Shown here in pieces: positions 1 through 13,700 of a stretch of 64,000 nucleotides of DNA; within the stretch, counting starts at the first letter, position 1; each line of letters starts with the position of its first letter. The notes under the pieces are model-generated. The model saw nothing but the letters and a program-made list of their open reading frames with translations, searched no databases and was not told where the DNA came from. Both the position numbers and the translations under genes were made by a program. The DNA lies in NCBI GenBank assembly GCA_945910005.1, contig OX246746.1:27737075-27801074 (forward strand), given 5' to 3'. This DNA is from Isoperla grammatica. Taxonomy: Eukaryota > Arthropoda > Insecta > Plecoptera > Perlodidae.

Positions 1-302
1 GTCGACTCCTCGAACGACAAAAAGATAAAGTAAAAGAGATTAATTTTAACCAATATTGCAACACCCTCGGCGGGCTGCGTTTGTTCCAGGCCGGAGCAAA
101 AAAAGTGATTTGGCAGTAAAGTACAATTCTTTATTGTTTTTCTATTACTGATTTGTAATATTAGGAACTAGGAAGGATTACTATTTAGTATTTACTATTA
201 TGATTAGGGCACACAGCAACCGACTTTTGAAGGAGCCGACTCCTAGAAAATGGAGTCGGGTACGAGAGGAGTCGGGTACCCGAGTACCCGATGTCATCAC
301 TA
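1..302. mobile_element. hAT-like element, right end only
   Basis: The window opens inside a DNA element that ends at 302. Its right terminus, read inward, begins TAGTGATGACATCGGG and is rich in GGGTACCCG-type blocks. The same terminus design (TAGGGATGACATCGGG) closes the elements at 12118-12671, 17932-18417 and 20208-21608, which carry 8-bp duplications typical of hAT. The left end lies outside the window, so the duplication cannot be tested; the expected copy would be the bases at 303-310. No coding sequence is visible. Confidence 0.65.
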
Positions 303-429
303 GTTTGTATCCATCACCCACTCATTGTATCAAGTCTCTTAAATATCCTTTCTAGGTTTCTATAGGCCTATACATCAAGCCAAAAGAAAGTTTGTGAAAT
401 ATACTCTTGTAGGCCTACATATAGGCTAG

Positions 430-2550
<2,121 letters not shown>

Positions 2551-2875
2551 TCTTCAAGGTCTGAGGGAGACTGTTGACCAATACAATACAACTGCAAACT
2601 GTTATAGGCTAGAAGAGCTAATTAGTTACATTCAGTGTTTATCAAATTGGACAAGTTTCCTCTTTGATAGAATCTGCAGTTTATTACAACGATCACAGAA
2701 AAAGTCTTTATTCAAAACAAAGACTGGTATGCTATAAGGGCGTTGAAAAGGTATAAGAAAGAAAGATAACTTTTTAGGAGTTTTTATGATGCTAACTACT
2801 TACTATATATAAATCTACTTTTTCTCTTGTGCCTAATGGTTGATTTACATAACTTTTTCAGGTTTCAGATTTCAC

Positions 2876-2881
2876 AATAAA
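2876..2881 (+). terminator. candidate polyadenylation signal of the MAPKAPK gene
   Basis: AATAAA lies about 325 bp after the kinase stop codon, in AT-rich sequence with no competing reading frame. Position and sequence suit a 3' UTR end. No transcript evidence is available. Confidence 0.45.
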
Positions 2882-4789
2882 TTATAGAACAGTATTTGTG
2901 CTCACACACGGTGCTAAGGTTTCGTGTTTGTTTACGAAAGATAACTACCTTTCATCTCTGAACCTTTCAACTTACAATTTTGTGTACTCCACCAATTAAT
3001 AACTTCCTTTCAAACGCTTGATCATAATACCGGCCAATAGTAGAGAATCTACTAAAATCAAGTTTCTTACTGATACAAATTGAAGTGGACACAAACCTTC
3101 CTTAGACTGGCTGCCTTAAAAAGTTGTGTAAACCTGAAATAACTTAATTAGTAATTATTGTTGATGCTGTACAAGTGGGACTATTTTTATATATTTCGTA
3201 ATCTTGCTAACCATTTATTTTAGTAGTGAATTGTTTCTCCACTGTATTTGCTTGTTTGCAAGTTGACTCCTATTTTTAACAAGTCCAGCAAATTTATTGC
3301 AAGCTGAGTTGTTTTCATAGCAAAGAACTACAGTAATTTTCTGGATTTATTTACTCTGGTATTTGGAGGTTTTGAAAAGATTGAGGTGTCCCATGGTCTA
3401 TTGAGATAAGTTGTAAATATGTATTCGTATTTTGATGGCTTGATATGGGCATCCTCGAAACGTCCAGTACAATCGCATTCAATGCAACGTCAAGCCTACC
3501 TTTGATTTTTACGAGATAGTTTGCTTCTGTTTCTTGACGATTGTACAGTTTGACATGTGGTTTGTGTACGTGTGACGGCAACACTTCCTCGCAACTGCAA
3601 CTGAGACAGGTAAAATGCACTTCACTATTCGGCTGATAAACAAGATAACATTTGCATATCATTTAAGTTAACATTCATTCCAGGCAAGACCGCTATTTTG
3701 GTTTTTGGACAATGAAAAGTGTATAAAAATAAAAAGGTCGGCTTGCAATCGAGTAAATACAGTAAATGTAACAATCTTCTCTAGAGCTGTCTAAGAATGA
3801 ATGTGGGATATTTTTAGCAGGTGGTAGAAAAGGTCTGACTCACATAGACCTATTGCAGTAGTTTCTGGTTTTAGTGTAATGTTGAGGTTGACTTCAGTGT
3901 TCCTAATGGGTTTCTATTGAGGACAATTCAAGGTTTGTTTGGTTTGACTACCTGTGACAAGTTTTCTACTTAGTGTAGGAAACAACATTGTATTATAGCT
4001 TTCACGCTGACTGTTCAGCAAGAACCCAGTTCGAGGTAAATACTGTGGACCTTAGAAAAGCTTGACACGACTGACAATAGCCTGCAGCGAGCGAAGGGTT
4101 TTGTGCAAAAAACTACTTGCAATGCATATATATATATGTGTATATAAATCGACTGCTGAGCACATCAATGTTTAATTCCGTCAATGATGTCGAAGAGTGA
4201 CACACAAAACCACGTTATTTAGGTTTTTCTGATTTTCTTTTTTTTGTGCAATATCAGTAGGCCTAGATATCTTAATTTAAAGAGAACATTGATGGTTTCT
4301 ATATAATAATATGTACTACTTAAAAAATCAAAATGTTGACTATACATGGCTACATTATACAAAGCTGTAGTATTAATTATGTTATACGTGTAGGCATACC
4401 AATACCAGTAGTAACTTTCTATGGTACAACTCAAATTTGGGAGCTTACGGTTTCAATTTCCGCCACCGAGAATTCTTACTGTAGCTTTAGCACACCATTT
4501 GAGATGATGAGTGGTGATGGATGCGAATGCAGGACAATTACTAAATATGCCTTATACGGGTCTCAAATCCATGTCCTTGGTGGTGTACGCTAAGGAGCTG
4601 CGTCCCAACCGCACGATTCACTGCGTGACAAAAAGTATGAAAGATGTATGATGAAGAAAGTTTGGCTTAATTATGGCGCCAAAACATGCCGCTCTGTTTA
4701 TTGAACGTAAGGAAAACAACTGTGGTGAATTCGTTATTTAGGGAAGGCAAGAAAAGATGGATAAAAAGTTTATTATTTAGATGAGAGAT
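2882..4789. other. AT-rich intergenic stretch, nothing recognised
   Basis: Only short open frames without family resemblance or convincing splice sites were seen. A short (TA)n tract lies near 4125-4150. No terminal repeats were identified. Confidence 0.5.
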
Positions 4790-5480
4790 CCAGCCAAACT
4801 TGGTCAAGGTCGTGGAGGTGATAACTACTGTAAAAACTGGTAAAGATACATTTTTACTTTTACGTGGGCTCTCCACAGGTCTGCAAAACCCAATATCTGG
4901 GAAAGGCAAATGTTTTGTCATTGGCCAGATTGGAAGTGAAGATGGTTGGTTTGTGACTTGAGTAAAAGCCAAAAAGGGACTCACTGGTTACCACGATAAA
5001 ATGGACGGAGCTCAGTTCCCAGCCTGGTGGACCCTAGCACTTCCAAAGCTCGAACCAGGGGGTTCGAGGTTGAGTTGTTATTGTTATCGATAATGCTCCA
5101 AACCAAAAAGTGCACGTAGACCAGTTTTCCACAAAATCTCGGTGAAAAATCTTATAACTGCAAGAGTGGCTTACAAAAAAAATTCAACTTTGACAAATCA
5201 ATTGTGAAGGTTGATTTAATGGAAATTTCTGCTCCTCAGAAACCCCCTATTTAAATGTATTTATTTATGTGTGTATGTATTTATTTGCATAATGTGGTGA
5301 GGGTATATTAAAAGTAATTTCTTCATAATACCATAACGTAATAAATAATGTAATTTTTTATGAAGCCGCTATAACTGTATCCACCTTATCGCTGTCATTG
5401 AACCCCATCGAACTAGCGTGGGCTCAAGTAAAGAGATATGTGGCATTAAACAAAACCACCTTCAAGAAACACAGAACAGT
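4790..5480 (+). pseudogene. DD[E/D]-type transposase remnant (IS630/Tc1-mariner-like)
   Basis: Several frames joined by stops and frameshifts give pieces in the right order for a DDE transposase. There is a GKGKCFVIGQIGSEDGWFVT-like segment near 4900-4960, then YHDKMDG near 4990. VVIVIDNAP near 5074-5100 fits the second catalytic Asp region, and LSLNPIELAWAQVKRYV near 5390-5440 fits the third acidic residue region. In this family the Asp-Asn and Asn-Pro-x-Glu motifs mark the catalytic core. The gene is dead: several stops lie between the motifs and the N-terminal DNA-binding part was not found. The C-terminal end merges into the 64-bp tandem array that follows. The superfamily call rests on motif order only. 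Confidence 0.7.
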
Positions 5481-5551
5481 GTAGGGTCGGTGTTAAGAGA
5501 GACGAAGAACAATTACAACTCAGGGTGAATTTTGTTATACACGTCGTAAAA

Positions 5552-6455
5552 GAAAAAGACAGAATGTGTGAATTGGACGGAATTGCAGAAAGGGTAATGG
5601 GAAACCTCGTAATACCACTAGAGCATAATGTGTGAATTGGACGGAATTGCAGAAAAGGTAATGGAAAACCTTGTAATACCACTAGAACACAATGTATGAA
5701 TTGAATGGAATTTCAGAAAGGGTAATGGGAAACCTCGTAATACCACTACGGCATAATGTGTGAATTGGATGGAATTTCAGAAAGGGTAATGGGAAACCTC
5801 GTAATACCACTAGCGCATAATGTGTGAATTGGATGGAATTGCAGCAAGGGTAATGGGAAACCTCGTAATACCACTAGCGCATAATGTGTGAATTGGATGG
5901 AATTTCAGAAAGGGTAATGGGAAACCTCGTAATACCACTAGCGCATAATGTGTGAATTGGATGGAAACTGCCCAAGGGTAATGGGAAACATTGTAATACC
6001 ACTAGCACATAATGTGTGAATTGGATGGAAATTGCAGAAAGGGTAATGGGAAACCTCGTAATACCAATAGAGCATAATGTGTGAATTGGATGGAGTTGCA
6101 GAAAGGGTAATGGGAAACCTCGTAATACCACTAGCGCATAATGTGTGAATTGGATAGAATTTCAGAAAGGGTAATGGGAAACCTCGTAATACCACTAGCG
6201 CATAATGTGTGAATTGGATGGAATTTCAGAAAGGGTAATGGGAAACCTCGTAATACCACTAGAGCATAATGTGTGAATTGGATAGAATTTCAGAAAGGGT
6301 AATGGGAAACCTCGTAATACCACTAGCGCTTAATGTGTGAATTGGATGGAATTGCAGAAAGGGTAATGGGAAACCTCGTAATACCACTAGCGCATAATGT
6401 GTGAATTGGATGGAATTGCAGAAAGGGTAATGGGAAACCTCGTAATACCATTAGA
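5552..6455 (+). repeat. 64-bp tandem minisatellite, about 14 copies
   Basis: The unit contains GGTAATGGGAAACCTCGTAA followed by TACCACTAGCGCATAATGTG. It recurs every 64 bp about 14 times with few substitutions; one copy near 5960 is more diverged. The first and last units read in frame as a peptide with CELDGIAERVMGNLVIPLE. The array directly follows the transposase remnant at 4790-5480, and a DDDFIISDSSV-like acidic tail follows at about 6500-6530. The array may therefore have arisen by tandem duplication of part of a transposase C-terminal coding region. Since 64 is not a multiple of 3, the frame changes in each unit. Confidence 0.92.
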
Positions 6456-6694
6456 GCCTGCATGATTCATCAAATGGCAGCAATTCATTATTATACGATG
6501 ATGATTTCATTATTAGTGACAGCAGTGTTTGAAATATAAGATCAGAGAAAGTGTGAGGGACTAAGTCAGATTGACAATGATGATGAAGATTGTTGTTGCT
6601 TTGTGTCGATTATTGAAATGATGCTATTCAAATAATGAATGATTTTCATGGCATCGGGAATGACAGCGCTCACTTCGAGGAGGGATATGCCTTA

Positions 6695-7405
6695 TGGTGT
6701 TTTCCAATGGGTGCACTGGACTGCACTGAGTGCGCACCGCTACCCCCAATCGTATTCCAATGGACTTTTCGGTGCGCACTCAGTGCAATATTTCGTATTC
6801 CAATGGAGGACTGCACTCATCGAGTGCCGCACTGAGTCGCACTCAGTTCAGAGGCAAGTGCAATCAAGTCAGTGCAAAGATGGCGGCATTAGACGCGGGA
6901 GATATGTACTTGTTGATGGAATTTCTTGTGTCTTCCGACAGCAGCGATGACGAAATAATATTGTTCCAAATGTTGCAACCTTAGGAAGTTAAACCAAAAA
7001 TTCAGGGCTACATTCTGAGGCCTAGGGCTATTGGATAGGCCTACACAAAGCTAGGGCCCTATTGCAATCTAATTTCAATGCGTCGTTTTCTATTTGTAGG
7101 TTATGTAGGCTAAATGCTGGTACCGTATCTAGGCATATTATATAACTGCAAATAACCAGCAATATTCACATTGCACAACACACCGTCATTAGTTATTATT
7201 TTGGCATTATCGGACCCCATAATAATATTTATAATAACCACACAGTTACGCTTCTTCATTTGGCGCGCTAGATCTTTGCACAGAGTTTATTTTCGTGTTC
7301 CAATGAGCGCTGCACTAGTAGCTCCACTCGTCTAGTGCATTACGTCACTGTGACGTTTCAGTGCGCACTGGTCTCGTTTCGAGTGCAGTCCATTGGAAAA
7401 CACCA
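6695..7405 (+). mobile_element. PIF/Harbinger deletion derivative with TTA duplication
   Basis: The ends are TGGTGTTTTCCAATGG and its reverse complement, flanked by a 3-bp TTA duplication (6692-6694 and 7406-7408). This is the hallmark of PIF/Harbinger. The subterminal regions repeat AGTGCGCACTG-like blocks inward. Near the left end a frame starts MAALDAGDMYLLMEFL and stops within 45 residues, which resembles the start of a Harbinger transposase whose remainder is deleted. It was probably mobilised in trans by a full-length relative. Confidence 0.85.
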
Positions 7406-7439
7406 TTAGTGGTGGTAGATGAGAGCAGAGGGAAATTAC

Positions 7440-7930
7440 AAAAAAACAAACACTATGCAGGATTCAAATCCATGCTCATTAAGACAGGCAATGCATCAAC
7501 ATTAGCCTCCCAGATGGCTATATATATGATATAGCATAATGGAATTTTGATCATATTTTGATAACGATGGTTATCGAGAAGAATGTTTTTTTCAGGTTCC
7601 AATCATATACAATAATTAACACCGGATATTATGTCAAGTAATAAGGTATTTTCACAGCAAAGACAAGCCATCTTCAGGTGAATAATTATGTTTATTAAAA
7701 GTTTTGGATATTTGGGAAGGAATGAATGAGTGTTGTTTAAAGGACTCAATTCCAGCATTGACCTTACGACTGAGGCAAATATCGGCAAAACCTTCAGTCA
7801 GGACTACCGACGACAGGAATGTAACACGTGACTTCCTAAATTAGTCTCGTGTGCTACCATTCAGCTACGTCTATTGGTGTTGGGAGCATTTTGCCTACAT
7901 GCATCCACCTCTCAGATGGTAGCCACGGAT
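7440..7930 (-). repeat. tRNA-like (SINE head) fragments
   Basis: On the minus strand several segments resemble RNA polymerase III A and B boxes. TAGCTGAATGGTAGCAC near 7860-7880 is followed by a weak B box near 7820. A second pair has GGATTTGAATCC near 7455-7470. The acceptor stems do not pair, so these are more likely old SINE heads than tRNA genes. Confidence 0.3.
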
Positions 7931-7931
7931 A

Positions 7932-9062
7932 ATTACTTTAACTAGGGTTGTTGATCTGATCCCATTACTTTGTCAGGCACTGAACAGTCGACCTAAAAGC
8001 CATCATAGTACACGTGCTGGATGTATATGTAAGAATCGGAAGGATACGCGTTTCTTTATTCACGGTCGACGCATTACAACGGCCTCGCGTCAAGGATACA
8101 ATCCACCTTCTGGATCTCTACACTTGGCCTGTAGAGTCCACAATTCAAATATTACTATGTATGTAGCAATTTTTAAATTTTTTATATTTTGCTCAACCAG
8201 TTGTGTTGTGTTAGTCTACCAATTGTTTAATGGGGAAATATGTTTGCTAAACGAACAGCCAATCCTAATTGCATTTAGTACTGTATGTAGCAAAATAATT
8301 AAACACGTTCTATCTTTTTAGCAAGAGTTGTGATAAAGCAATAAATTAATTCCTTTTAGGGTCTAATTTCAAGTAGGGCCTATACCATCTAATAGATATG
8401 CAAAGATTTTGCAACAATAATGACAAAATTAAATTATTATAAGTAGGGATGTACCAGTATCCCCCTCCCCCCCCTTTATTTTAGATAAATTTATGAAAAA
8501 AAAACTGTTGGTTAGGAGGCGTGAAATGTCCGTAAGTGTTTCAAAATGTAGTATTTTTTATGTCTATTTAATATTATTTTCAATTGATATTTTGTATAGT
8601 GCTATAAGCCTATATCTTTCGATACAGGTTTTTAAAAATATGACTGTAGATTCATAGATTGTTTAGTATCAAAGTTGGCTATTATTTGTGCATCCTCGAG
8701 TATTAATGTTAAAAACAGCTTTTGATTCTAAAGATCCAAATGACTGTAATACAAGAGACAAACTTCTAATTTAACTATTGTTATTTGAGTTTTATGTTTT
8801 TATTTATTTATAGTACTATTGAAATTTAAACCCAGAATACTATGTTGCTATATTTTATTTTGTGTTAATTTATTCAAGCATATTATATATAACCTATTTA
8901 CATATAATGTGTATGGTAGGCTAATAGTAATAGGATATATAAAATGTAAAACATAAAATACACATATATGTATGCAATAAACTACAATATAAAAGACAGT
9001 GTTTAGAGTGACACCAGTTTTAAATCCTTGATACTACAGGGAAAGGGCTGTTTCAAGATTTC
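7932..9062. other. AT-rich stretch, nothing recognised
   Basis: No coding frame longer than about 65 codons, no terminal repeats and no family signal were seen. The segment 8040-8130 is GC-richer and could be an LTR fragment, but no partner copy exists in the window. Confidence 0.4.
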
Positions 9063-9601
9063 CTATTTGATTAATTCTATTTGTGATATTGTTAGATAGC
9101 GAGAACCTACCGTGACATCCATCCAATTCCGTCGGCTCGGCCTCAAACTCACGGACTCCCAAGTCGACGGACCCGTAGAAGTACTAGTAGCTCTAGGGGT
9201 GGTTCTCACATCATAGGGATCGGGACATACCAATTCAGGCAGTTTAGGTCTTAGATTGACAAGACTTTGGTTCAAACAATAGAGGAACCGCAATTTATTA
9301 GAATACACATTTATCCTACGTGGCTGAGTCATGGCGAATCTGTCTATGGGCATTCCAGGTCTGATGGACTTAACTTTCCTATCCAGAGGGTAGCTGTAGT
9401 AACCCCTATACCTTGGCTTCCTGGTGGCTGACTCCGGCCCCGTGTTGTGGTTTGGCTCCGTCGTCCAGGTCCACGATCGGCCTCCATGTCCTTCCCTCTG
9501 GGTCTTCCGTCGTTCTTTCCACCGTTCCACCTTGGCACAGGTCTACTTCCTCTTCCGTTCCATGATTGAATGCCCCGAATTACACACGTGCTCCCTCGCA
9601 C
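9063..9601 (-). CDS. unrecognised possible coding segment
   Basis: Two overlapping minus-strand frames (9063-9530 and 9344-9601) sit in a GC-rich island within AT-rich DNA. The first part is rich in Gly, Arg, Pro and Trp and resembles a low-complexity RNA-binding or Gag-like tail. The second part is mixed in composition. A possible splice donor (GTAGGT) lies on the minus strand near 9110. No motif, domain or repeat partner was recognised. It may be a decayed retroelement Gag or a host exon. Confidence 0.25.
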
Positions 9602-9769
9602 CTAGACTTTCCTACGTCATACCCCAGTCACCCCCTCCCTGCCCTACGCTGGCTGTACTAAGTCATAAATTACCAATCAGACTACTCGGTTCGACCCCCT
9701 CCCGTAACAATCACAAAAGAGTGGGGCCAGGCTCCACAGACGTCACCACCGAACCAGCGCCCTCCTAAA

Positions 9770-10949
9770 CCGAGTAGTCAGCGAAGTTGCCGCAATCATT
9801 GCCCTCAATACTGCAATAATTATTATTGAAATAACCAACGATCTGGACTGACGAAATAGCCAGCACAGCGCATACTTTAATTGTGAAAGAAAACTGTAAA
9901 TGACAAACTGACACAATCAAGATATCCATAAATCACCAAGAAGGAGATTACACCTGTAAAAGTTATAAAGTACCAACTTTTACATGACAATATTACTTTC
10001 AAATATCAAAAGATTTTCGAACTGTTGAATTTGGAACTGACGGTATATTTGTCTTGATGAAAACAATTGCTCTAGCTGTTTTCCCTATGCTTAATGAAAA
10101 CAATTTTTTTTTAAACACAAAGTGAGATTTGCCTTCTCATGTCACTATTACACAGAATTGTAATTAATTAATTAAGATTTTATGTGAATAAAATACTAGA
10201 TTACAAATTTTAAGCAAAACTATTTGATAGTAAAAGAATTTAACCATCATAACCAGCAAACAGTTCGATTGTCAAAAGTGTAAATTTTGTAATTTTTAAC
10301 TGAAAGTACAAAGTAGAGGTTTCAGCCCTTTCACTGCATCATTATGTCATGGTGCGCTATTTCATGTTTTTTTATCATTTATATTTTTATATAATTTATA
10401 TTTTTATATCTCAGTAAAATCATTAAGCACTCGAGTAAGACAACAACACGTCATATGTTGACACAATAGTCCGATGTTATTGTCAGCTCTCATCACTTTC
10501 ACTTTCACATCTTCAAAATCAATAACAATCTTCCATATACTCGATCACAAATTATTTTGAAAACAACTAATCATATTTTTGTGACGGAGGTCACCTTCTA
10601 GTATATATACCCCGTGAAACTTAGACCAAAGTGTCAGTGTGTGCCTACTTAGTGCTAACTCTAGCAGGGGAAGCCACACTATAAGCCTTACGGTAAACGC
10701 TTACCGGGGTGCTTATTCATCATCCTACACCAGCTCTACTACGGGTGAGTCCAACATAAACGTTATGGGTAGTCAAACTATTGACGCCCCCTAATTAATG
10801 TAGGCATTTTGCAATGTTAAATTATTGTACTGAAACTATAATATATTAAGCTATAACCAGTCACAAGTATCTAGTTGCATAATATGCAACAAGAACCTTC
10901 ACGCCTCTATTCAATGACTCTAATTAAATTCACTAAATTCAAACTCTAA
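9770..10949. other. AT-rich stretch with one promoter-like spot
   Basis: An inverted repeat (GACTACTCGGTT against AACCGAGTAGTC) spans about 9678-9768 just before it. The interior is AT-rich with no coding signal. A TATA-like motif lies at 10602-10609. Confidence 0.4.
10602..10609 (+). promoter_or_regulatory. TATA-like motif, possible promoter
   Basis: TATATATA is followed after about 30 bp by a GC-balanced leader-like segment. A splice-donor-like GGGTGAGT lies at about 10744. This order (TATA, short leader, donor) could be a promoter with a first exon or part of an LTR. No coding partner was found downstream. Confidence 0.25.
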
Positions 10950-11683
10950 AGGCGCGTTTCCACTAGAGGGATAAATCCGCGGGACTTTATCCCCCGAGAT
11001 AAACTCCCGCGGATAATATCCGAGGGAGTTTATCTCAGGATAAAGTCCCCCGGACGTTTGCGTTTCCACATGTAGGCGGACAAGTTACAGCAACAGTGTC
11101 ATGTTTGCCATCGAAGATGGAGGTTGTCACTGTTGCGTTGACTTTACTGGGTATAAGTGCATCATACATATTAATTAACGACTCGACGCTTCAAGCAAAA
11201 CAAAGAAAACGTCCAAGATGGTGGATAAGAAATTTTTTGAAAAAGCGAGATTCTCATGGTGCATTTGGTTAGGTAATGAATGATTTAAGGATGGAAGATA
11301 GAGGTGGGTTTAAAAATTTCTGTCGGACGACTCCAGCTGATTTTGAAAACTTGTTGAATATGGTGTGTCCGTTAATTGTTTTAAACAGGACACCAAATTC
11401 AGAGATGCTATTTCACCCGCTGACAAATTAGCCGTCACGCTACGTTATTTGGCCGTGGTATGTAATTCAGGGGTGTGGATGAATGAGTTTGCGCATGCGC
11501 AGTAGGAAATATCCCTCGGACATCCAAATATCTTCCACTTGCCACGGATCGCGGGGGACACGGGGGATAATATCTCAGCACACGGTTCGGGGAGAAAAAT
11601 GTGACCGGGGAGAGAAAAATATCCGCCGGATTTTATCGGGGGATAAAGTCCCGGGGATTTATCCCCCTAGTGGAAACGCACCT
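10950..11683 (+). mobile_element. PIF/Harbinger element with 5' remnant of transposase, TAA duplication
   Basis: The ends match as AGGCGCGTTTCCACTAG and AGGTGCGTTTCCACTAG, flanked by TAA at 10947-10949 and 11684-11686. Inside, a plus-strand frame from about 11117 starts MEVVTVALTLL and contains RPRWWIRNFLKKRDSHGAFG. After breaks it has GGFKNFCRTTPADFENLLN and LAVTLRYLAV, which follow the N-terminal half of HARBI1-like DDE nucleases in order. The catalytic region is missing and stops interrupt the frame. It is a non-autonomous deletion derivative. Confidence 0.88.
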
Positions 11684-12117
11684 TAATAGTCTTCTCTGGA
11701 ATTGTCAATATTCAGGGTCCGTCACCCTTAGAAACGACGGTGGTGGCAGCATATCTTAAACTGTAATAAACAATGGTTCTAAGAATTGGCTCATATTTTA
11801 CCTCTATCCCAGTCTCAAATCCAGTCCACGACAATTAAAAACTCCTTTATGTATGGAAAATTACTCAAAAACACCCCAAAAAACAAATAATTTTGTTTGA
11901 TCTAAAATATAAAAAAAAAAAAATGTTATTTGAAGACTTCCCACAACCACAATTAAATTTTTAATTTCTCAGATATTTTCATTGTTGTGATTTTTTAAAG
12001 TTAAAGGTAGAGCTTCACAAAAACAATACATGCATAGTGCTATACATACATACTACATACATGCATGTTGCTGTGATCTAGCATTGAAAAATTAACCTTA
12101 AGAAACACAGCGCCTAT

Positions 12118-12671
12118 TAGGGATGACATCGGGTAGTAAAATTCGGAACCGGTTCCAGCTCTCATATTACCCGGGTACCCGGATCCTGAAAACGTATTTT
12201 TCGATGTGTAGGCTTGATTTGAAGGTCGTCGCTAGGCCTTGTGAAGGGCGTGGGGCGCGAAGACGAGGGACGAATGACATGCATGCCGCCTGCTCGAATA
12301 GCCCCTTAGAATACGCCTGCAGTAATCACGTCGAGTAAAAAAAACATTTCGCAATACACAACTGAAGCACGTACATAATGCTTTTTCAAGTAAAATAAAT
12401 TGTAATAGAACAAGTGTTAGCCAGAATGTTCACCAGAATGTTAAACAATGAACAAACAGTAACGAATGCAAGTCGGTTCACGTCTGTTCTGTTCCCCGCC
12501 GGGTCACGTGTTGTGGAAGGGTAAGCTCGCGCCGTACCTGCTGGCTTCATCGAAATCAACCGCAGCAATACTGGCGCGTAAATATAGCCCAGAAACGGAC
12601 TAATAAATTACCCGGACCCGAAAAACGGCTCCGGGTAATACTTTGGAGCCGGGTACCCGATGTCATCCCTA
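12118..12671. mobile_element. hAT MITE, 8-bp duplication GCGCCTAT
   Basis: The 16-bp perfect terminal inverted repeat TAGGGATGACATCGGG is flanked by GCGCCTAT at 12110-12117 and 12672-12679. The subterminal regions carry ACCCGGGTACCCGG-type blocks. Length is 554 bp and there is no transposase frame. It belongs to the same family as the elements at 1-302, 17932 and 20208. Confidence 0.92.
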
Positions 12672-12883
12672 GCGCCTATAGTCGAACATCATCTGTTAGC
12701 TTCATGTTTTTTCAGAGTCATCAACTAAAGTCGAATTTTGTGTCCAATGGTTCTTTCCCTACTTTGACTAGTCGCTTTACACAGCAAAAGGCTCAAATAA
12801 ATAGGGTTAAAGCCCACCAACCAACCAACCAACATGTAGCCTACTAGATTATCAGGCCTATAAATAGCTGTAAATACCAGAAG

Positions 12884-13243
12884 GTGATTGTTACAAATGT
12901 GAGGTGGAGTACAAGACTACGAGTCTTAAGATTCCAAAAACGGGCAGTGCGCACCGTCGCAGGGCTGCGGCCTCGAGAGTCATGCAGAGAAGCATGTAAA
13001 ACTCTAAAAATACAAACTCTTACCAATCGCTACGTCATGGCGGTTGCCTTATATACGAGACAACCCTCACCTGACAGTCACAGCAGCCACAAAACATGAC
13101 CACAACACTCGGGGAGCAACTAACATCTTTGTGGAGAGACACAGGCTACATCATTTCGATCGCAGTCCTCTACATCTCGGAATCAGAGTAATGAACAAAC
13201 TGCACAGAGAAATTCTCCAGAACGCCAGCAGAAATGCCTTTTA
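12884..13243 (+). pseudogene. LINE ORF2 C-terminal fragment, first part (interrupted)
   Basis: The frame reads LRVLRFQKRAVRTVAGLRP, then after a frameshift HNTRGATNIFV and LGIRVMNKL. This follows the C-terminal tail found after the reverse transcriptase of Jockey/CR1-type LINEs; the element at 60097-61215 has the same motif order. The frame is cut at 13243 by the TIR element 13244-16174 and resumes at 16177. The 5' part is absent, as is usual for truncated LINE copies. Confidence 0.78.
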
Positions 13244-13514
13244 AAGGAGATCGGAACTTTTGATTTACACTTTACAGATTCGTATACACAAATGTGTAAA
13301 ATGGAAGATATCATGTGTAAATTTAACCGATCGCGACGGCGTAACCGATTTCTCGGAACCCGTGAAACGTCACAACGCTCTAAGGCAGGTAGCGGCCCGC
13401 GCTCGCTAGCCCGGCCGTGTGGGTTGTAAGGGGGAGCTGTGACTCAGACATTGCCTCATTTTAGTACAGCTACACCGTTATTTTTGGTGTCCATCTCTTT
13501 CAGAAACGTCTAGG

Positions 13515-13700
13515 TGTGCTGTGTATGGATGTGTTCACAATTCTGGAAGCTGTCTGTCAGTGTAAACATTTCCGAAAAGAGATACATATGGCCTAAACGA
13601 TTCGCGGTGTGATGTGAAAGAGTGCACAGGAAGAACTGCTCTACTAGGAAGTCAGTAGTTTGTGTGAAACATTTTGTGGAAGTATATTTTGTCGAATCTG
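13515..13700 (+). pseudogene. THAP-type zinc-finger remnant
   Basis: A frame starts RCAVYGCVHNSGSCLSV, breaks at a stop, continues TFPKRDTYGL, and after a frameshift gives VVCVKHFVEVYFVE. The spacing (Cys-x4-Cys, a FP pair, then Cys-x2-His-Phe) matches the C2CH THAP domain, a DNA-binding module of several transposases. Stops and a shift make it non-functional. The Trp expected in the middle was not seen. Confidence 0.6.

Noticed and set aside
5552..6455. Regular repeats considered as a CRISPR array
   Set aside because: There are no unique spacers: the whole 64-bp unit repeats. The DNA is eukaryotic.
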